64,000 nt of DNA, taken from Setophaga petechia (taxonomy: Eukaryota; Chordata; Aves; Passeriformes; Parulidae). Positions 29,200-45,006 of this stretch are shown here, piece by piece; position 1 is the stretch's first letter, and every line of letters begins with the position of its first letter. A model generated the notes under the pieces. That model saw only the letters and a list, made by a program, of their open reading frames with translations, had not been told where the DNA came from and did no database searches. The position numbers and the translations under genes were made by a program. The stretch covers positions 14,132,501 through 14,196,500 of the forward strand of contig JANCRA010000019.1 in NCBI GenBank assembly GCA_024362935.1, given 5' to 3'.

Positions 29200-29551
29200 C
29201 TTGCAGTTACCGCTTCCTCAGGAGGGGAAGAGGAAGGGGAGACACTGATCTTTTCTCTGTCATGACCAGTGACAGGACCCCAGGGAATGGCCTGAAGTTG
29301 TGTCAGGGGAGGTTTAGGTTCAATATTAGAAAAAGTTTCTTGCCCCAGAGGGTGTTTGGGCCCTGGAACAGGCTACCCAGGGTAGTGGTCACAGCCCCAG
29401 CCTGACAGAGTTCAGGAAGTGTCTGGACAGTGCTCTCAGGCACATGGTGTGACCCTTGGGGATGGTGCTGTGCAGGGCCAGGAATCAGACTTAGTGATCC
29501 TTGTGGTTCCCTTCCAACTCAGGATACTATTCCATGATTCTATGATTATGC
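29200..29551 (+). mobile_element. CR1 LINE 3' fragment with tail
   Basis: It runs from GAGGAGGGGAAGAGGAAGGG-type sequence through GTTTCTTGCCCCAGAGGGTG, CCTGGAACAGGCTACCCAGG and GTGGTTCCCTTCCAACTCAG, and ends with ATTCCATGATTCTATGATT, the diagnostic CR1 8-bp tail. Confidence 0.9.
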
Positions 29552-32500
29552 ACTTGCAATTCTGATGGCTTCTCCCACAAAGCATGTGTGCAAGTGTATA
29601 TCAGGAGACCCTTCATATAAAGAAACGCCTCACCTACTGTATTTCAGAAGTAGGAGGGAATATCAAAATTTTTAGAAAGCAATTCAGGTTAAAAAAGAGT
29701 ACTTAAAATTAGAAATTTAGGATTGACACAAAAAAGGCCAGTATTAATAGTTAAACGTGTTCTCTTATAGTTTGGTTGTTAAATAATACCTAGCAAAAGA
29801 AGATAGAGTCTGTCTGTTTTTCAAAATAAAACCAGGTATGCTTACAGCCTTTCTTGAATCCCATTTTCCTATTTGTCTTGGCTCATTGTATCTTATTTCT
29901 TTTTATCTTGGAGGCCTTGTTATAATGACATGTGAAATACAGTATTAGCATCAAAAAATTACACATGCATTGTGCTGAAATTATGAGGTACTACTGTGTT
30001 ATTCTATTCATGAGATATTTGGAATGATCAGGACTTGAAATCTTCCATTGGATTTTATGGTGCAATAAAGAACATAATACTGTGGATAACAGCTGCCATC
30101 AGACATGTCAGTGAGGTAATCCTTGCACAGCCCGTAACAAAGTGCAGCAGGAGTGGAAATGTGCCACGGGTAGAGCTCCATGGCAGTGCTGCAGGGCCTG
30201 GGCAGCACACACTCACCAGGAGACATCCAACACCCCAGGCAGGCTCCAAGGACTGGTTAAGTTGTACAACACGCCTCTGACTGCCAGAGCAACTCAGGAG
30301 GGGAAGCCTGTAAAGCATGTGGCATGTTGGCTAGCTCAACTGGATTTACAGCCCCTCTGGACTGCCAAAACAGTGCTAAGCAAGTGAAGAGTTACACTGC
30401 TGCTTACACCTCCCTCTGCTCCCTTTTCCTCCTCTACTTGACTTTGCATGTGACTTCCTCCCCATATACACCCCACGGCTATATGATTACACATGCCCTT
30501 ATTTTTCATTGTTTTCCTCCAAGTACCTACTTGTTTCATCATGAAAGATATTTTCTGCAATTAATATTTTATATGAAGAAATACTTAGCAGTATTCAGAC
30601 TGCAATAACATGCAAAAGCAGATTTTTTATCTTTAGAAAAATAAATCAGGGAATATTGTTTACAGCTTGGGGACTTCAAAAATTTTCTCTTATTTGCAAG
30701 ACGGCCAAGATCACAAGTACTTAGTTCTCACAAATTAGGCTAGAAATGGCTGGTGTGATCATCTACAGACAAACTAAAAAACAACATGTACAAAATTGTT
30801 TCTGAACTTCCTAGTTCTTAGCACTTGCACTTCATGAGCTCAGTGCTTTCTCAGGCTTTTCACTCATGAAAAACTTCAACATGTAAAAGCTTACTTACAT
30901 CTGCATGTTTTAGGGATCTAAAATGCCTGGAATAGTCTGGTGCAGTACAAATGCTTTTAGAAAGAATCAAGTATGCCAAGAATGGGAACATTATAGAAGA
31001 GACCTGGACATTATAATGCAAAATATCCAGAAAGACAAAGAAATTCTCACTCCAATTTAGACCTGACAAAACTAGTTGAGCAGAATATTTTGCCTGGGAT
31101 TTGGGAGATTAAGATTTTGTTCCATTCTAAACTTGACTTTTTTCAGATTCATACCTGTCTGCTCCGCAGTTTCCTAATCTAAACTAAAACTTTGATCTTC
31201 TGCCTGCCTTAGACTTTTAGTGCAGCTTCAATAAGGAGCAACATGCTGAGATTTTCTCACCTACAGCTCTGTGGAAAGGACAATCTTCTGGAAGACGGGA
31301 CATGGGAGGAATAGTTTGAACAAACCCATTGCCTAAGTGTAAGCAAACCTGTTGGATGAAGCAGGAACACCATTCTGCTTGCTGGGACTCAACATGGACA
31401 GTACTACTCAGTTCTTGAAACAGCACACGGGTCCCAGTTCTTAGGAGAGAGCTGCCAGATCTGGATTCCAAACAGACAGAAGCAGCAAAGCCCACAGAGG
31501 TATATGAAGTCCTACCATCTTTCTCCTGAGCACTGCTTATGAGCCCTGAAGTTTAGGTGATTTGCCCCTTTGTGCACTGCACTTGGACTTTGTAGTCCAA
31601 GTTCTCTTATGAAGTTTGTAACATTCTGAATAATCATTCTGAATGTCACTCTGGGGGCCAGACACCTTAAAACAAGGCTCTAACTTGTATCTCTCAAGTA
31701 CCTGAAGGGCCTGCATTCAGTAACTTTTGCTGAGCAAGATGCCCAGCAGGACTGCCCTCAACAAATCTCTTAGAAATATAGCATATGATTCAAAGAAAAA
31801 AAACCCCAAAGCTTCTATTTAGAAATGACCACTAACAAAGAATCTGGCATACCACTGGTTAAGTGTTCCAGTGTCTAATTATGTTCCATCAAAATTGTTT
31901 GCTTAAAGCCCAACATTTATCTGGATTCAATTTCGGGACATTTCATCCTATTACAGCTTTGTTAGATCAAAGAATTCTCTATTATCAAACTACTTTTCTT
32001 CTTGAGGCAATTATAGGTAGATACTCATTTTGTAACCATGTCTGCCTTTAAAGTAAGGGCTGCGAGTATTACAAGGCATGTGCTTGATTTTTGGCACAAG
32101 AACTGGATACTGCATTTGGCACTAGTGTAAGCACTACTGGAACAAAAGTAGTACTGCCTCCCCCATACCATTTGATATTCTCTTTTTAATGCATCCAAGA
32201 ATTGCATTTGGCCAAGTAGGGGCTTATGTTCAGCTGACTATCCATCATGTCTCCGAACTTTCTCTCGAAACACTGATCCTTGGGATGGGCTCCCATTCCA
32301 TTTCCAGATGTATGACTTTACACTTGGTGATAGTGAAACAGGCTGTATGAGCTGGACACCAGCAAAGAAAGGCATATCAATTAACTGAAAAGCATATAAA
32401 CCTTAGCATGCCTGAAAAATTTGTGAGTTGTTAGCATTTCAGTCTCCTGTTGCTCCTCCAATAGCTATTAGGTAAAGCTTCTGGCTTCAGTTCTGAGGAA

Positions 32501-34469
32501 CTAACAGGAAGATGTTGGTCATTCTGAAAGGGGAGAGGAGTTCACAGAAATTTTATTTCAGAACGTGTCAGCAGCTGGTAGTTATGGACAGTGAACGAGT
32601 AACAACATGTTTCCAAGAACCTGAACTTTATCATTGAACGTTGACAAAGGATCTGAATTATTTTTTGTTTAGGGATTGTCTTTGCTACATTTTAAACTTA
32701 AAATGCCTCATAAATGCTCCAAAATGCATGCATTGAGTAAGTAAACTGTGCCACATTTCTAGTGCAAATTCTGGCCTTAGCTACCAGATTGTGAGCTGTT
32801 TCTGTAAACACCTACTATGGGACATGCCTGAAAAGCAACACCAAAAATCCTGAAAGCTGTCCTATTAAAGGTGACCAATTACACCAAATTACTGCCTCAA
32901 ACACAGCTACACTTTAGTATTAGTTTCCACACTATGTACTAACATTTTGCAGCTGTTACCTGAAAGAGGATTTCAGAGACAGGCAAGAAAAATGAGCTGC
33001 TTAAGTACCATGAAAACCAAATTAACTTTCTCCTCACTAATGCTTTACAATGTACTCCTTTAAACAAAATCTGGGACCCATAGGGCACTCTTATCAGACA
33101 AGCAAGGTCCTACAGAACTGATTAACTTAATGAGCTAATATTTTATCTCTATACCTATCACACAATGTCTGTGATCCATTTGTATGGCTTTTTATGTTCA
33201 CAAAATGCTTGTCTGTTCAGATACTTGAACATGTGTGAGTCAGAGGAAAATAAGAGAAAGTGCTGTAGAGAAGTAGTGAACACACTACCAACAGAAACAA
33301 ATGAACAGGGATACCAAGGTCAACAGTTTCCTTGGGTACATCCCCCCCACATGCAAAATTCATTGCTCGTTGGTGCAATTCTAAACTGAAGTAACACTGT
33401 AATTCTAAACTGAAGTAACTGTACTCTTACAAAATCAATTCCATTAATTATGCAAAGTGATTATTGTAATTTTCACTGTAATATTTTTCCCCTTCATCCA
33501 GCAACATTACAAAAATGCTTTTCTTCCTTGTAAAATATCTTATCACTCACTTTATGAAGATGCCTAATGAAATACTTTTATGGTTTCAAACTCATTCACA
33601 CATTAAACCCCTTTCAAGCATGTAGTCCCATTACTTACCCTGAATAGCTGTGAGGAAATGCTAATTTTTTCTGATTTAGTGCAGTTAGCTTAAATGGACC
33701 AAGGTGTTGGTACTTTTGTATTTAGGCACAAGCAGCTGTGTTACTACATTCTGGAGCTTGACTCACATTAGGGGAATTTTTAGTTCTGGTTTTAGAACTC
33801 TGTTGTTCCAAGTAGCTGGAAACACTGATCCAGTGACTGACACTCAGCTCTTTTGCCAAAGTCCAAACACACTCACAAATAAAAGCACTCAACTATTTTT
33901 AGTTAAGCTGCCATCATAAATGTCCATACCATTTAAAAACTAGCTTCTGAGAAATTTTAATGAACTTGCATTGTTGTTAAGTTTTATTTAAATTGAAGTG
34001 CAGAACTAAGCTCTTGCAGAAATTGTCATTAAAATCAATGACAGCAAATGTTATAAGGAGATCCTTCACTGGTACTTTTAATACAGCTTGCCTCTACCTG
34101 GATCTGAAAAAAACCCCAAGTATTTCAGTCAGAGCAGACACAGCTTGTTGATCTGTTGCACCAAATGCCTCAAGCAAGCTAAGACTCCTCCAGTAAAGTG
34201 CTTGCAAGATGAGAAATCAGTCTGAATGCAGTTACATGTTTTACCAGTCTCTGGCTTCCTAATCTGTTCTCTGCTACACCTACACATTTATCAGCAACTG
34301 TTCATATCCTCATGAATACTGTGCTCTTCCATTTTATAGTACCTGCAGCCTAACACTGCAAACAAATTATGTCATTAAGCTGAGTGATTACATTTAACGT
34401 GGGAAAAATTACTATTTTGTTAAGTGCTTTATACTTCCTTGGCAAAAAATACCTGAAGATGTTCAAAGT
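29552..34469. other. Intergenic DNA
   Basis: No recognisable gene. 30.10-30.38 kb is locally GC-richer with overlapping short frames on both strands, none with protein features. A 24-bp tandem duplication lies at 33.38 kb. Confidence 0.7.
33377..33422. repeat. 24-bp tandem duplication
   Basis: AATTCTAAACTGAAGTAAC occurs at 33377-33395 and again at 33401-33419, each followed by a CTGT-like end. The copies are identical over 19 bp with a 24-bp offset. Confidence 0.9.
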
Positions 34470-34961
34470 TGGAATTATGCAGCTCAGAGGTTCCCAGCAC
34501 TGGAAGGACATCAACTGATAGCAGAAAATCCAAAGGAGGGTCATGAGGAAGATTAGGGGGATGGAGCACCTCTCCCATAAGGCTAAAAGAATCAGAATTA
34601 TTCAGCCTGGACAAGAGATTTCAGGGTGACCTGACTGTGGCCTTCCAGGACCTGAAGGGAGCCTACAATAAACCTTTTTTACCTGGGTATGTAGGGACAG
34701 GACAAGGGGCAATGGCTTAAAATCGAGAGTAGGTTTTATTAGATTTTAGGAAGAGATTATTTACTGTGAGGATGGTGAGGCACTGGAATAGGTTGCCCAG
34801 AGAAGCTGTGGATGCCCTGTTCCTGGAAGTGCTCAAGGTCAGGTTGGATGAAGCTCTGAACAACCTGGTTTAGTGAAAGGTGTTCATGGCAGGGGCATGG
34901 AAACCAGATTTTACCTTGAAGATCCCTTCCAACACAGGCCACTCTATGATTCTCTGATCTT
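34470..34961 (+). mobile_element. CR1 LINE 3' fragment with tail
   Basis: CR1 blocks in order: AAATCCAAAGGAGGGTCATG, GCACCTCTCCCATAAGGCTA, GACTGTGGCCTTCCAGGACC, GGGACAGGACAAGGGGCAAT, CACTGGAATAGGTTGCCCAG and GATCCCTTCCAACACAGGCC, with the tail CTCTATGATTCTCTGAT. It starts about 330 bp beyond the RPL7 poly(A) site and lies on the opposite strand. Confidence 0.9.
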
Positions 34962-35287
34962 AAGATGTTAAGAACAGATTTACACTTGCTGTTTTCTTTA
35001 CATAAAAAGATTTTCACACAGCTTTCTGGTGCACTACAACTAAGCAGGAACCCTGCCCACTCAACAACAGCACACAGCTCAGTTTGTCATTTATTGTTGC
35101 AACTCAAAACCTCATCTGCTACCTGCACAAATGCTTCCAAACTTTCTTCCTCCAAATGAAGGTTAAGCAGTATCTACATACTGCTAATTCAAACTATGGT
35201 TCTTTGAAACACACAACTGCAAACTGAATCTCACAAACGCTGCCACTTTAGAAGGGGATCACAAAGAGACCAATCGAGACAACAGAC

Positions 35288-35352
35288 TGTTTTGTGCAAG
35301 ATTGTTTTATTAACAGACCAGGCTTTGAAATATTGCAGCTGGGCACCTTTAT
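35288..35352 (-). other. RPL7: RPL7 exon 7, 3' UTR exon
   Basis: On the minus strand a strong acceptor (tttgccttgcag) precedes a short stretch that begins ATAAAGGTGCCCAGCTG and contains TTAATAAAACAATCTTGC. The order GGTG, CTGGT-TGTTAATAAA and CTTGC resembles the short RPL7 3' UTR I recall from mammals. RPL7 genes with six coding exons also have a seventh, untranslated exon. The right boundary (35352) is set by the acceptor. The left boundary is about 15-20 nt past AATAAA, before a GT-rich stretch. The distance from the stop-codon exon is about 2.86 kb. Confidence 0.8.
35306..35311 (-). terminator. RPL7: RPL7 polyadenylation signal AATAAA
   Basis: Canonical AATAAA read on the minus strand. 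A T/G-rich stretch (TCTGTTGTCTCG, then TTTGTG) follows it within 15-45 nt, as expected for a cleavage site near 35288. Confidence 0.8.
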
Positions 35353-35582
35353 CTGCAAGGCAAAGAAGAAAAAGGCATCATTAGGCACATGTAGATCTCA
35401 AACAAGAAAAAGTAATACATTTTTACAGCTTGCAATTTTGGCTGAAAACACTCCTTTTGTTTCACTGGATTTAACACTGCAATAGTCTCACAAACGGTAA
35501 CTAATTTCTACATTAACATCTCTTCACTGCAGAGATTTTGAGTACTGGACCTAGCAGGATAAACATTTCTACCTTGAACCAC

Positions 35583-35654
35583 TGCTACCTATACTTGATA
35601 TTTAAAGACATGCCAAGACATTGGCATGTCTTTAAATATCAAGTATAGGTAGCA
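35583..35654. repeat. Perfect inverted repeat: 34-bp arms, 4-nt loop
   Basis: The left arm 35583-35616 (begins TGCTACCTATACTTGATATT) is the exact reverse complement of 35621-35654, with loop GACA at 35617-35620. Pairing stops cleanly at both outer ends. It lies inside RPL7 intron 6, about 230 nt before the acceptor of the 3' UTR exon, so it would be present in every RPL7 pre-mRNA as a perfect stem-loop. No flanking target-site duplication is evident. Confidence 0.97.
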
Positions 35655-37269
35655 TATTCTAACTTTTGCTGCACTCTCATTTTTGGCACATTTCAAAGAC
35701 TGTTCACATACAAAAATGAAAGAAAAAAGCTGACTTAGGTCCAGTTCCTGTAAAGTTCGCTTGAAAAATTGATGAAATTCAGTGTGTTGCCAATACTGAT
35801 TGTCAACATTTGCTTTCAAGTACTATGCTCTTTCCTCCCACTCTATACAAAGGAATCAGTACTGGAAGTTTATTTTTTTCATTCATTTGAGAATATCACT
35901 TAAGAAGTAAGTGACAAATAGAACAAGAAATAAAGACAAACAGCAGGAAACTATCTGCTTCTAGGAAAGAGGAATACTCTTCTTCAGATACAGAGCCCTT
36001 CATAATGACATTATCTGGAGAGTACTGCCAGTATGCCACCTGAACCTACTACTCTCGTTTGCCCACAACCTCGGGAGAAGCTACAACATTCTTCTATTTT
36101 CTACATGTAGGCTACTTGAATTTTTAACATGCATTCTATTCACAACAGCAGGAAAAAAAAGTTGAAGAGACAAGAACAATCAGTTATCTTAGATTTAGTC
36201 TGCAGGAAAAGCATAACAACTGCTTAAAAACATAAAATAAGAAACTGCAAGGTCACTTCCTAAATTGAAAGATGAAGTAAAGCTCTAATGTATACCACTT
36301 ATATGGGATGCTGAGCTGCAAGTCCAGTGAAAAACACGAATGAATATCCCTTGTTTCTCTGCCAAAACACCAACCCTCAAAGGCATTTACAACAACTGCA
36401 ATAGTGAGCTAGAAGCTTCCCATCTCTAGGAAGGCTCCTGTAAACAACACTACCAGTATGGATCTGCCTTTCCTTTAGCAGGGAAGATAGAGCAGAAAGG
36501 ATCTACACTGGCAGAAAAGCTGCCATGTTTCCATTAAAAACAGCATCATGCTCAGAAACCAGACAGGAGCACACAGTCCTCCTCAGCCTTGGTTATGCAC
36601 TAACTTCAAGGACACATTTGCCAGTACTGAACCTTCAAGTTTCTGCCACCAGCAGCAAAATTTCTACAAGAATGGTAGTGGGAGTAACTTAACATCACCC
36701 CAGGCACCAAACATTACAGCAGTTCTGCCCCTCAGAGTTACCAACATCTTCCCATAGTTGAGTTAAAAAGCTTTTCAAGAACACTGTCCCCAGTAAGAAC
36801 TATTTTCCTGAAGCTGGAATTTCCACATGCCATATAAGCAGTTCTTTAAAACTCTGCTGACTTCACAGATGGGAGATAACAGCACAACATGCAAGGAACT
36901 TGAACTGAGGAAATCAGTGGCCTACAGAAAAAGTTTCAAGAATTAACACTGTCAATCAAATGGAAAGTATTTCCTAGATCTCCTTTAGCTCTTTGGACAG
37001 AAAGCAGAGCCCAATGAGCTCAATTTGCTGCGTCTTGGCTATAAGAGTATTTTTAAAAGACTTGAGGGGAAAAGAAAACAAAACAGCAAAACAGAACAAC
37101 ATAAAACTTCCTTTCCCTCAGAAACTTTGACTTCTGAATTTCAGAAAATTCAATCTTGAATCATCCAAATAGAACTTGTGTTTTAAACCATAAAGTCACA
37201 ACACTATCCGTTTTTATGGACCAATCCTCTGAAGCTAGAAATTTGTATGAAAACTATGTATCTGATCTA

Positions 37270-37350
37270 AAAGAAAAAACAGAACCCCACAAAAACCAAC
37301 CGAACAAAAACCCCACACCAAACAAATCCCAACAAGACAACCAAAAAAAT
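37270..37350. repeat. A/C-rich strand-asymmetric tract
   Basis: About 80 nt made almost only of A and C (ACCCCACAAAAACCAACC and similar), inside RPL7 intron 6. The transcribed RPL7 strand is therefore T/G-rich here. Low complexity, not a clean tandem repeat. Confidence 0.8.
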
Positions 37351-38210
37351 GCCATTTTGACTCTGGAGGAATTAGTTTGGGGAAAATCAGGTTTTTGTTT
37401 GATATCCTTTCCAAACACCCTAAGACAATGAAGTTTTCTTAAATTCCAGCATACCTGTCAAACCAATAAGATATTTGACTGAAACTAAGATATGGGCAAC
37501 ACTGAAGGTAGTTTGGTGTCTAAAAAGCAAAACAAAATACAAGAACTCTGCAAAATGTGTTGGCTTTGAATGGTAGAGACATCTCACCAAAGCAGGAACA
37601 GCAGAGTGACAACAACAGGTAAGACATTGATTGGAGTAGGTCCTACCTTTAGGACTCAGCAGTCACTGTTAAGTCACTTTAAGTGTTAATAAACCTTCTC
37701 ATTTCTAAAGGGCAGACTATTCAAATGGACAAATCAGTCTTTCAAAATTACCAACTTGGTCACTATATATGAAAGCTTTAAATGAATCATTCTGAAGTTT
37801 GAACAAGCTGAAAATTTAGACCAGTCCTAATCAGATTTTTCTAGAAAACCTTAAAAAAATAGGGTACTTGCAATCACAAGATTTCAATCATATTCACAGG
37901 TTATTAATGAGGCTTAAAAGTTTTAGCCAAGATCTCAAAGCTTCCCAACATAAAACCAAATAAGGCTTTAAAACAAGTTATTGGTAATGTTTGTATCTCC
38001 TTAACATATCAGTGACACCGACAATTTAACTTCCTAAATGTTTAAGCTTTAGTAAGACTTCCAAACTAAAACCAGAACACTATATTGTTCAAGTAGCTTT
38101 ATACTGTAGGTACCACCCAAGAATGAGTGAGTATCTATTAAACTTGCATGTCTGACAAATGACAGCAGCCTGCAGAGCTGAACAGTTGACAGCCTTGGGC
38201 AGTATCTCAC

Positions 38211-42884
<4,674 letters not shown>

Positions 42885-42898
<14 letters not shown>

Positions 42899-42920
42899 GA
42901 TCAGCGCCGGAAGAGAGGGG
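42885..42920 (-). CDS. RPL7: RPL7 exon 1 (short 5' UTR plus first 14 coding nt)
   Basis: It contains the predicted transcription start, a 5' UTR of about 20 nt, and codons for M-A-D-K plus two bases of E5. The donor is gtgagt at 42884-42879. The coding part is 42885-42898. Having only 14 coding bases in exon 1 is typical of ribosomal protein genes. Confidence 0.9.
42909..42920 (-). promoter_or_regulatory. RPL7: RPL7 5' TOP tract
   Basis: The minus strand reads CCCCTCTCTTCC ending 10 nt upstream of the ATG. A C followed by an unbroken pyrimidine run at the cap is the terminal oligopyrimidine element that gives ribosomal-protein mRNAs mTOR/LARP1-dependent translation. The overlapping plus-strand CCGGAAG is an ETS/GABPA-type site. 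The exact cap position is inferred. Confidence 0.8.
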
Positions 42921-43104
42921 CGTACGCCTGCGCGGCGCGCTCTTAGCTCATTCGCCCGCGCAGGCGAGGCCCTGCCCGCCGGCAGGACCCCGGGTTTGGA
43001 CGTCCATCGTTGTGCCTGACCGCCGTGCGAGTGCCGGGGTGTCCGGCGAGTGCCTGAGGTAAAAGCGTCCGGGAACTGCTTCGGCCCAGCAGGGCTGGAG
43101 CCGG

Positions 43105-43375
43105 CGGTGTCCCGGGCACGGGCTGTGTCCCGGGCACGGGCTGTGTCCCGGGATCGGGCTGTGTCCCGGGATCGGGCTGTGTCCCGGGCACGGGCTGTGT
43201 CCCGGGATCGGGCTGTGTCCCGAGTACGGGCTGTGTCCCGGGATCAGGCTGTGTCCCGGGATCGGGCTGTGTCCCGAGCACGGGCTGTGTCCCGGGATGG
43301 GAATGTGTCCCGAGCACGGGCTGTGTCCCGAGCACTAACTATGTCCCGAGCACCGGCTGTGTCCCGGGCCGGGCG
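43105..43375. repeat. 18-bp GC-rich minisatellite, about 15 copies
   Basis: The repeat core is CTGTGTCCCGGG followed by CACGGG or ATCGGG, with an 18-bp period. I count about 15 copies of the TGTCCCG core. Early copies are nearly identical and alternate between CAC and ATC endings. Later copies (after about 43300) decay to GAGCACTAACTA-type variants. It lies about 0.2 kb upstream of the RPL7 start and about 1.6 kb upstream of the RDH10 TATA box. The period is a multiple of three, so both strands translate as hexapeptide repeats; I do not consider it coding. Confidence 0.93.
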
Positions 43376-44778
43376 GGACCCTCTCCGCAACCAGAGCCGG
43401 CTTTCCCTGCAGGAGGCTGAGGGCGAGCTCTGGGTGGCGGGGCTGCCAGCGGGCTTGCGTGAGGCAGGATTTCCCCTATTCCAGCCCTAAACCCCGTCCT
43501 TTACGCCACCTCCCGCCCGCGCCCAGAACCGCGGGGGGAATGGAGCTGAGGGGGAATGCCGCCCACAGGATCCTTCACCGGGACGCAGGGGCGAACGGGA
43601 ACCACGGGCTACCGGGTTGCTGCCGGGATGTGTTTTCATCAGGCCGGGCATCTTTTCGGTTCGCCATGCGGAATCAGTAACTGCACCGTGGAGCAGGGAG
43701 GGCGGCTCGGGAAGCAGCGCTGCCCAGCACAGCAGCTTGGAAGGCTGCTCAGGGTTGAGGGTCCTAAGTCTTATCCTGTGCGTGCCTAAAATCACCCAGG
43801 GAGACATCGGCACATCATTACACACACACGGGAAGAAGAGAAATTAGTGGAACTCTGAGCAGCAAAGGACTGTCCGGTGTAAAAAACCGTGTAGACATAA
43901 GGAATGCCGAGCTCTGTGTTTACTGACTTTATTTGCTGCCAATTAACAGCACGCAGAGGTGTCAGCACTAACGCCTCAGAACATTATTGGGAGTGCTGTG
44001 GATCCTAGTTACAGGATCCGTGTTCACTTTTTTACAATCGTGTTATTTTGTGCTAATACAGACGTTTGTATTACTTGATCTTATTTGCAGTATTATAAAG
44101 GGGGTGGATTAAAATCAGCACGCAAAACCACCTGCAATATCTACTTAAGAGGCTGTCTGCGCTTTCTTCCGAAACTTTTGAACTCGAATTTGTGCTCAAT
44201 CCGAGAGGCAGCGTTCACAAAGTTCCCACAACTTTTCTGAAAACTGGCGGCTACACAGGGAAGAAAGCGCAGCGTCTTGCACTTAAGGCACACGGCTGCA
44301 GGCGAGCAGAGGCAGTGGGATGAGTCCTGCACACCTATGTGTGGGAAATCGCAAGGGCACGCTCTGGTCCTCATTCTCTGGAACTGGCAAATGGAGGAGC
44401 GGGATGCTCCGGCGCCGGGGGCCGCAGGGTGCCCAGCTACAGGGAGCGGCCGCTGTTATCGCATCGAAGAAAATACTTTCCGTGTGCTGGCACCTGTAAG
44501 CTCCTATTTCAGTCAGTGGCGGGTGCGATATCAGTGACCTCTGTACTTGGCTGACAGACCAAGAAGCCATGAGAGTTTTCCTGAGCGGTTTCTCACAGCT
44601 CGGCAGAGGATCCCCAGGCACGCGGGCATCGTGCATCCTGTGGTGGCCCGGTGGTTCCTGTGGGCTTCCACCTTCCCTGCGTCTCTAGCCCCGAGCACGA
44701 ATCTTCAGCGCCCGTGCGTGTTCCTCTCACCCGCGCTGCGGCATCGCACCCGACATGGCGCTCCGGCGCGGCGCACCC

Positions 44779-44791
44779 CGGGACTTGTAGT
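44779..44791 (-). promoter_or_regulatory. ZNF143/M4-type promoter motif
   Basis: The minus strand reads ACTACAAGTCCCG. This fits the conserved vertebrate promoter motif ACTAYRNNNCCCR associated with ZNF143/THAP11. It sits about 190 bp upstream of the RDH10 TATA box within the CpG island. Confidence 0.55.
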
Positions 44792-44897
44792 CCGGGAGCG
44801 GGCGGGGGCGAGCTGGTGCCGCCGGGACTCCCGCCCCGAGCAGCACAAAGCACCAGCCGTCCCGTCCCCGTTCCCGTCGGGGACCTCCCCCGGCGGC

Positions 44898-44919
44898 GGG
44901 GCCGGGCGGGGGCGGGGGG
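44898..44919 (+). promoter_or_regulatory. GC-box cluster and potential G-quadruplex
   Basis: Four G-runs of three or more are separated by one or two bases (GGGG-CC-GGG-C-GGGGG-C-GGGGGG). They overlap two GGGCGG-type Sp1/KLF boxes, about 65 bp upstream of the RDH10 TATA box. The spacing satisfies the usual G4 pattern. Folding and binding are not shown. Confidence 0.6.
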
Positions 44920-44981
44920 TCGCGGGAATGCGGGGCGGGATGGGCCGGCCCGGGGGAGGGGCTCGGCCGCCCGGTCCGCCC

Positions 44982-44989
44982 TATATAGA
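44982..44989 (+). promoter_or_regulatory. RDH10: RDH10 TATA box
   Basis: TATATAGA lies in an otherwise GC-only context and would place a start near 45010-45016, where TTCACTG loosely resembles an initiator. This leaves a 5' UTR of about 280 nt before the RDH10 ATG at 45292. Confidence 0.7.
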
Positions 44990-45006
44990 GGGGCCGAGCG
45001 AGCAAG

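Larger units (their letters stand above)
35353..38210 (-). other. RPL7: RPL7 intron 6 (within the 3' UTR)
   Basis: It is bounded by donor gtgagat two bases after the stop codon and by acceptor ttgccttgcag. It is unusually long for this gene and contains the perfect 34-bp hairpin and the A/C-rich tract. I saw no convincing box C/D snoRNA on the transcribed strand. Confidence 0.75.

Noticed and set aside
29178..29405. 75-codon plus-strand frame.
   Set aside because: It lies within a CR1 3' fragment, not an independent gene.
1..35287. Search for SBSPON, TERF1 or C8orf89 exons expected on this side by vertebrate synteny.
   Set aside because: No somatomedin-B/thrombospondin or Myb-type coding segment and no second CpG island were seen. 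These genes probably lie further left.
42943..43490. Hexapeptide-repeat frames (SRARAV on plus, GTQPDP on minus) of 130-146 codons.
   Set aside because: They arise from the 18-bp minisatellite, whose period is a multiple of three. There is no conserved flanking coding sequence.
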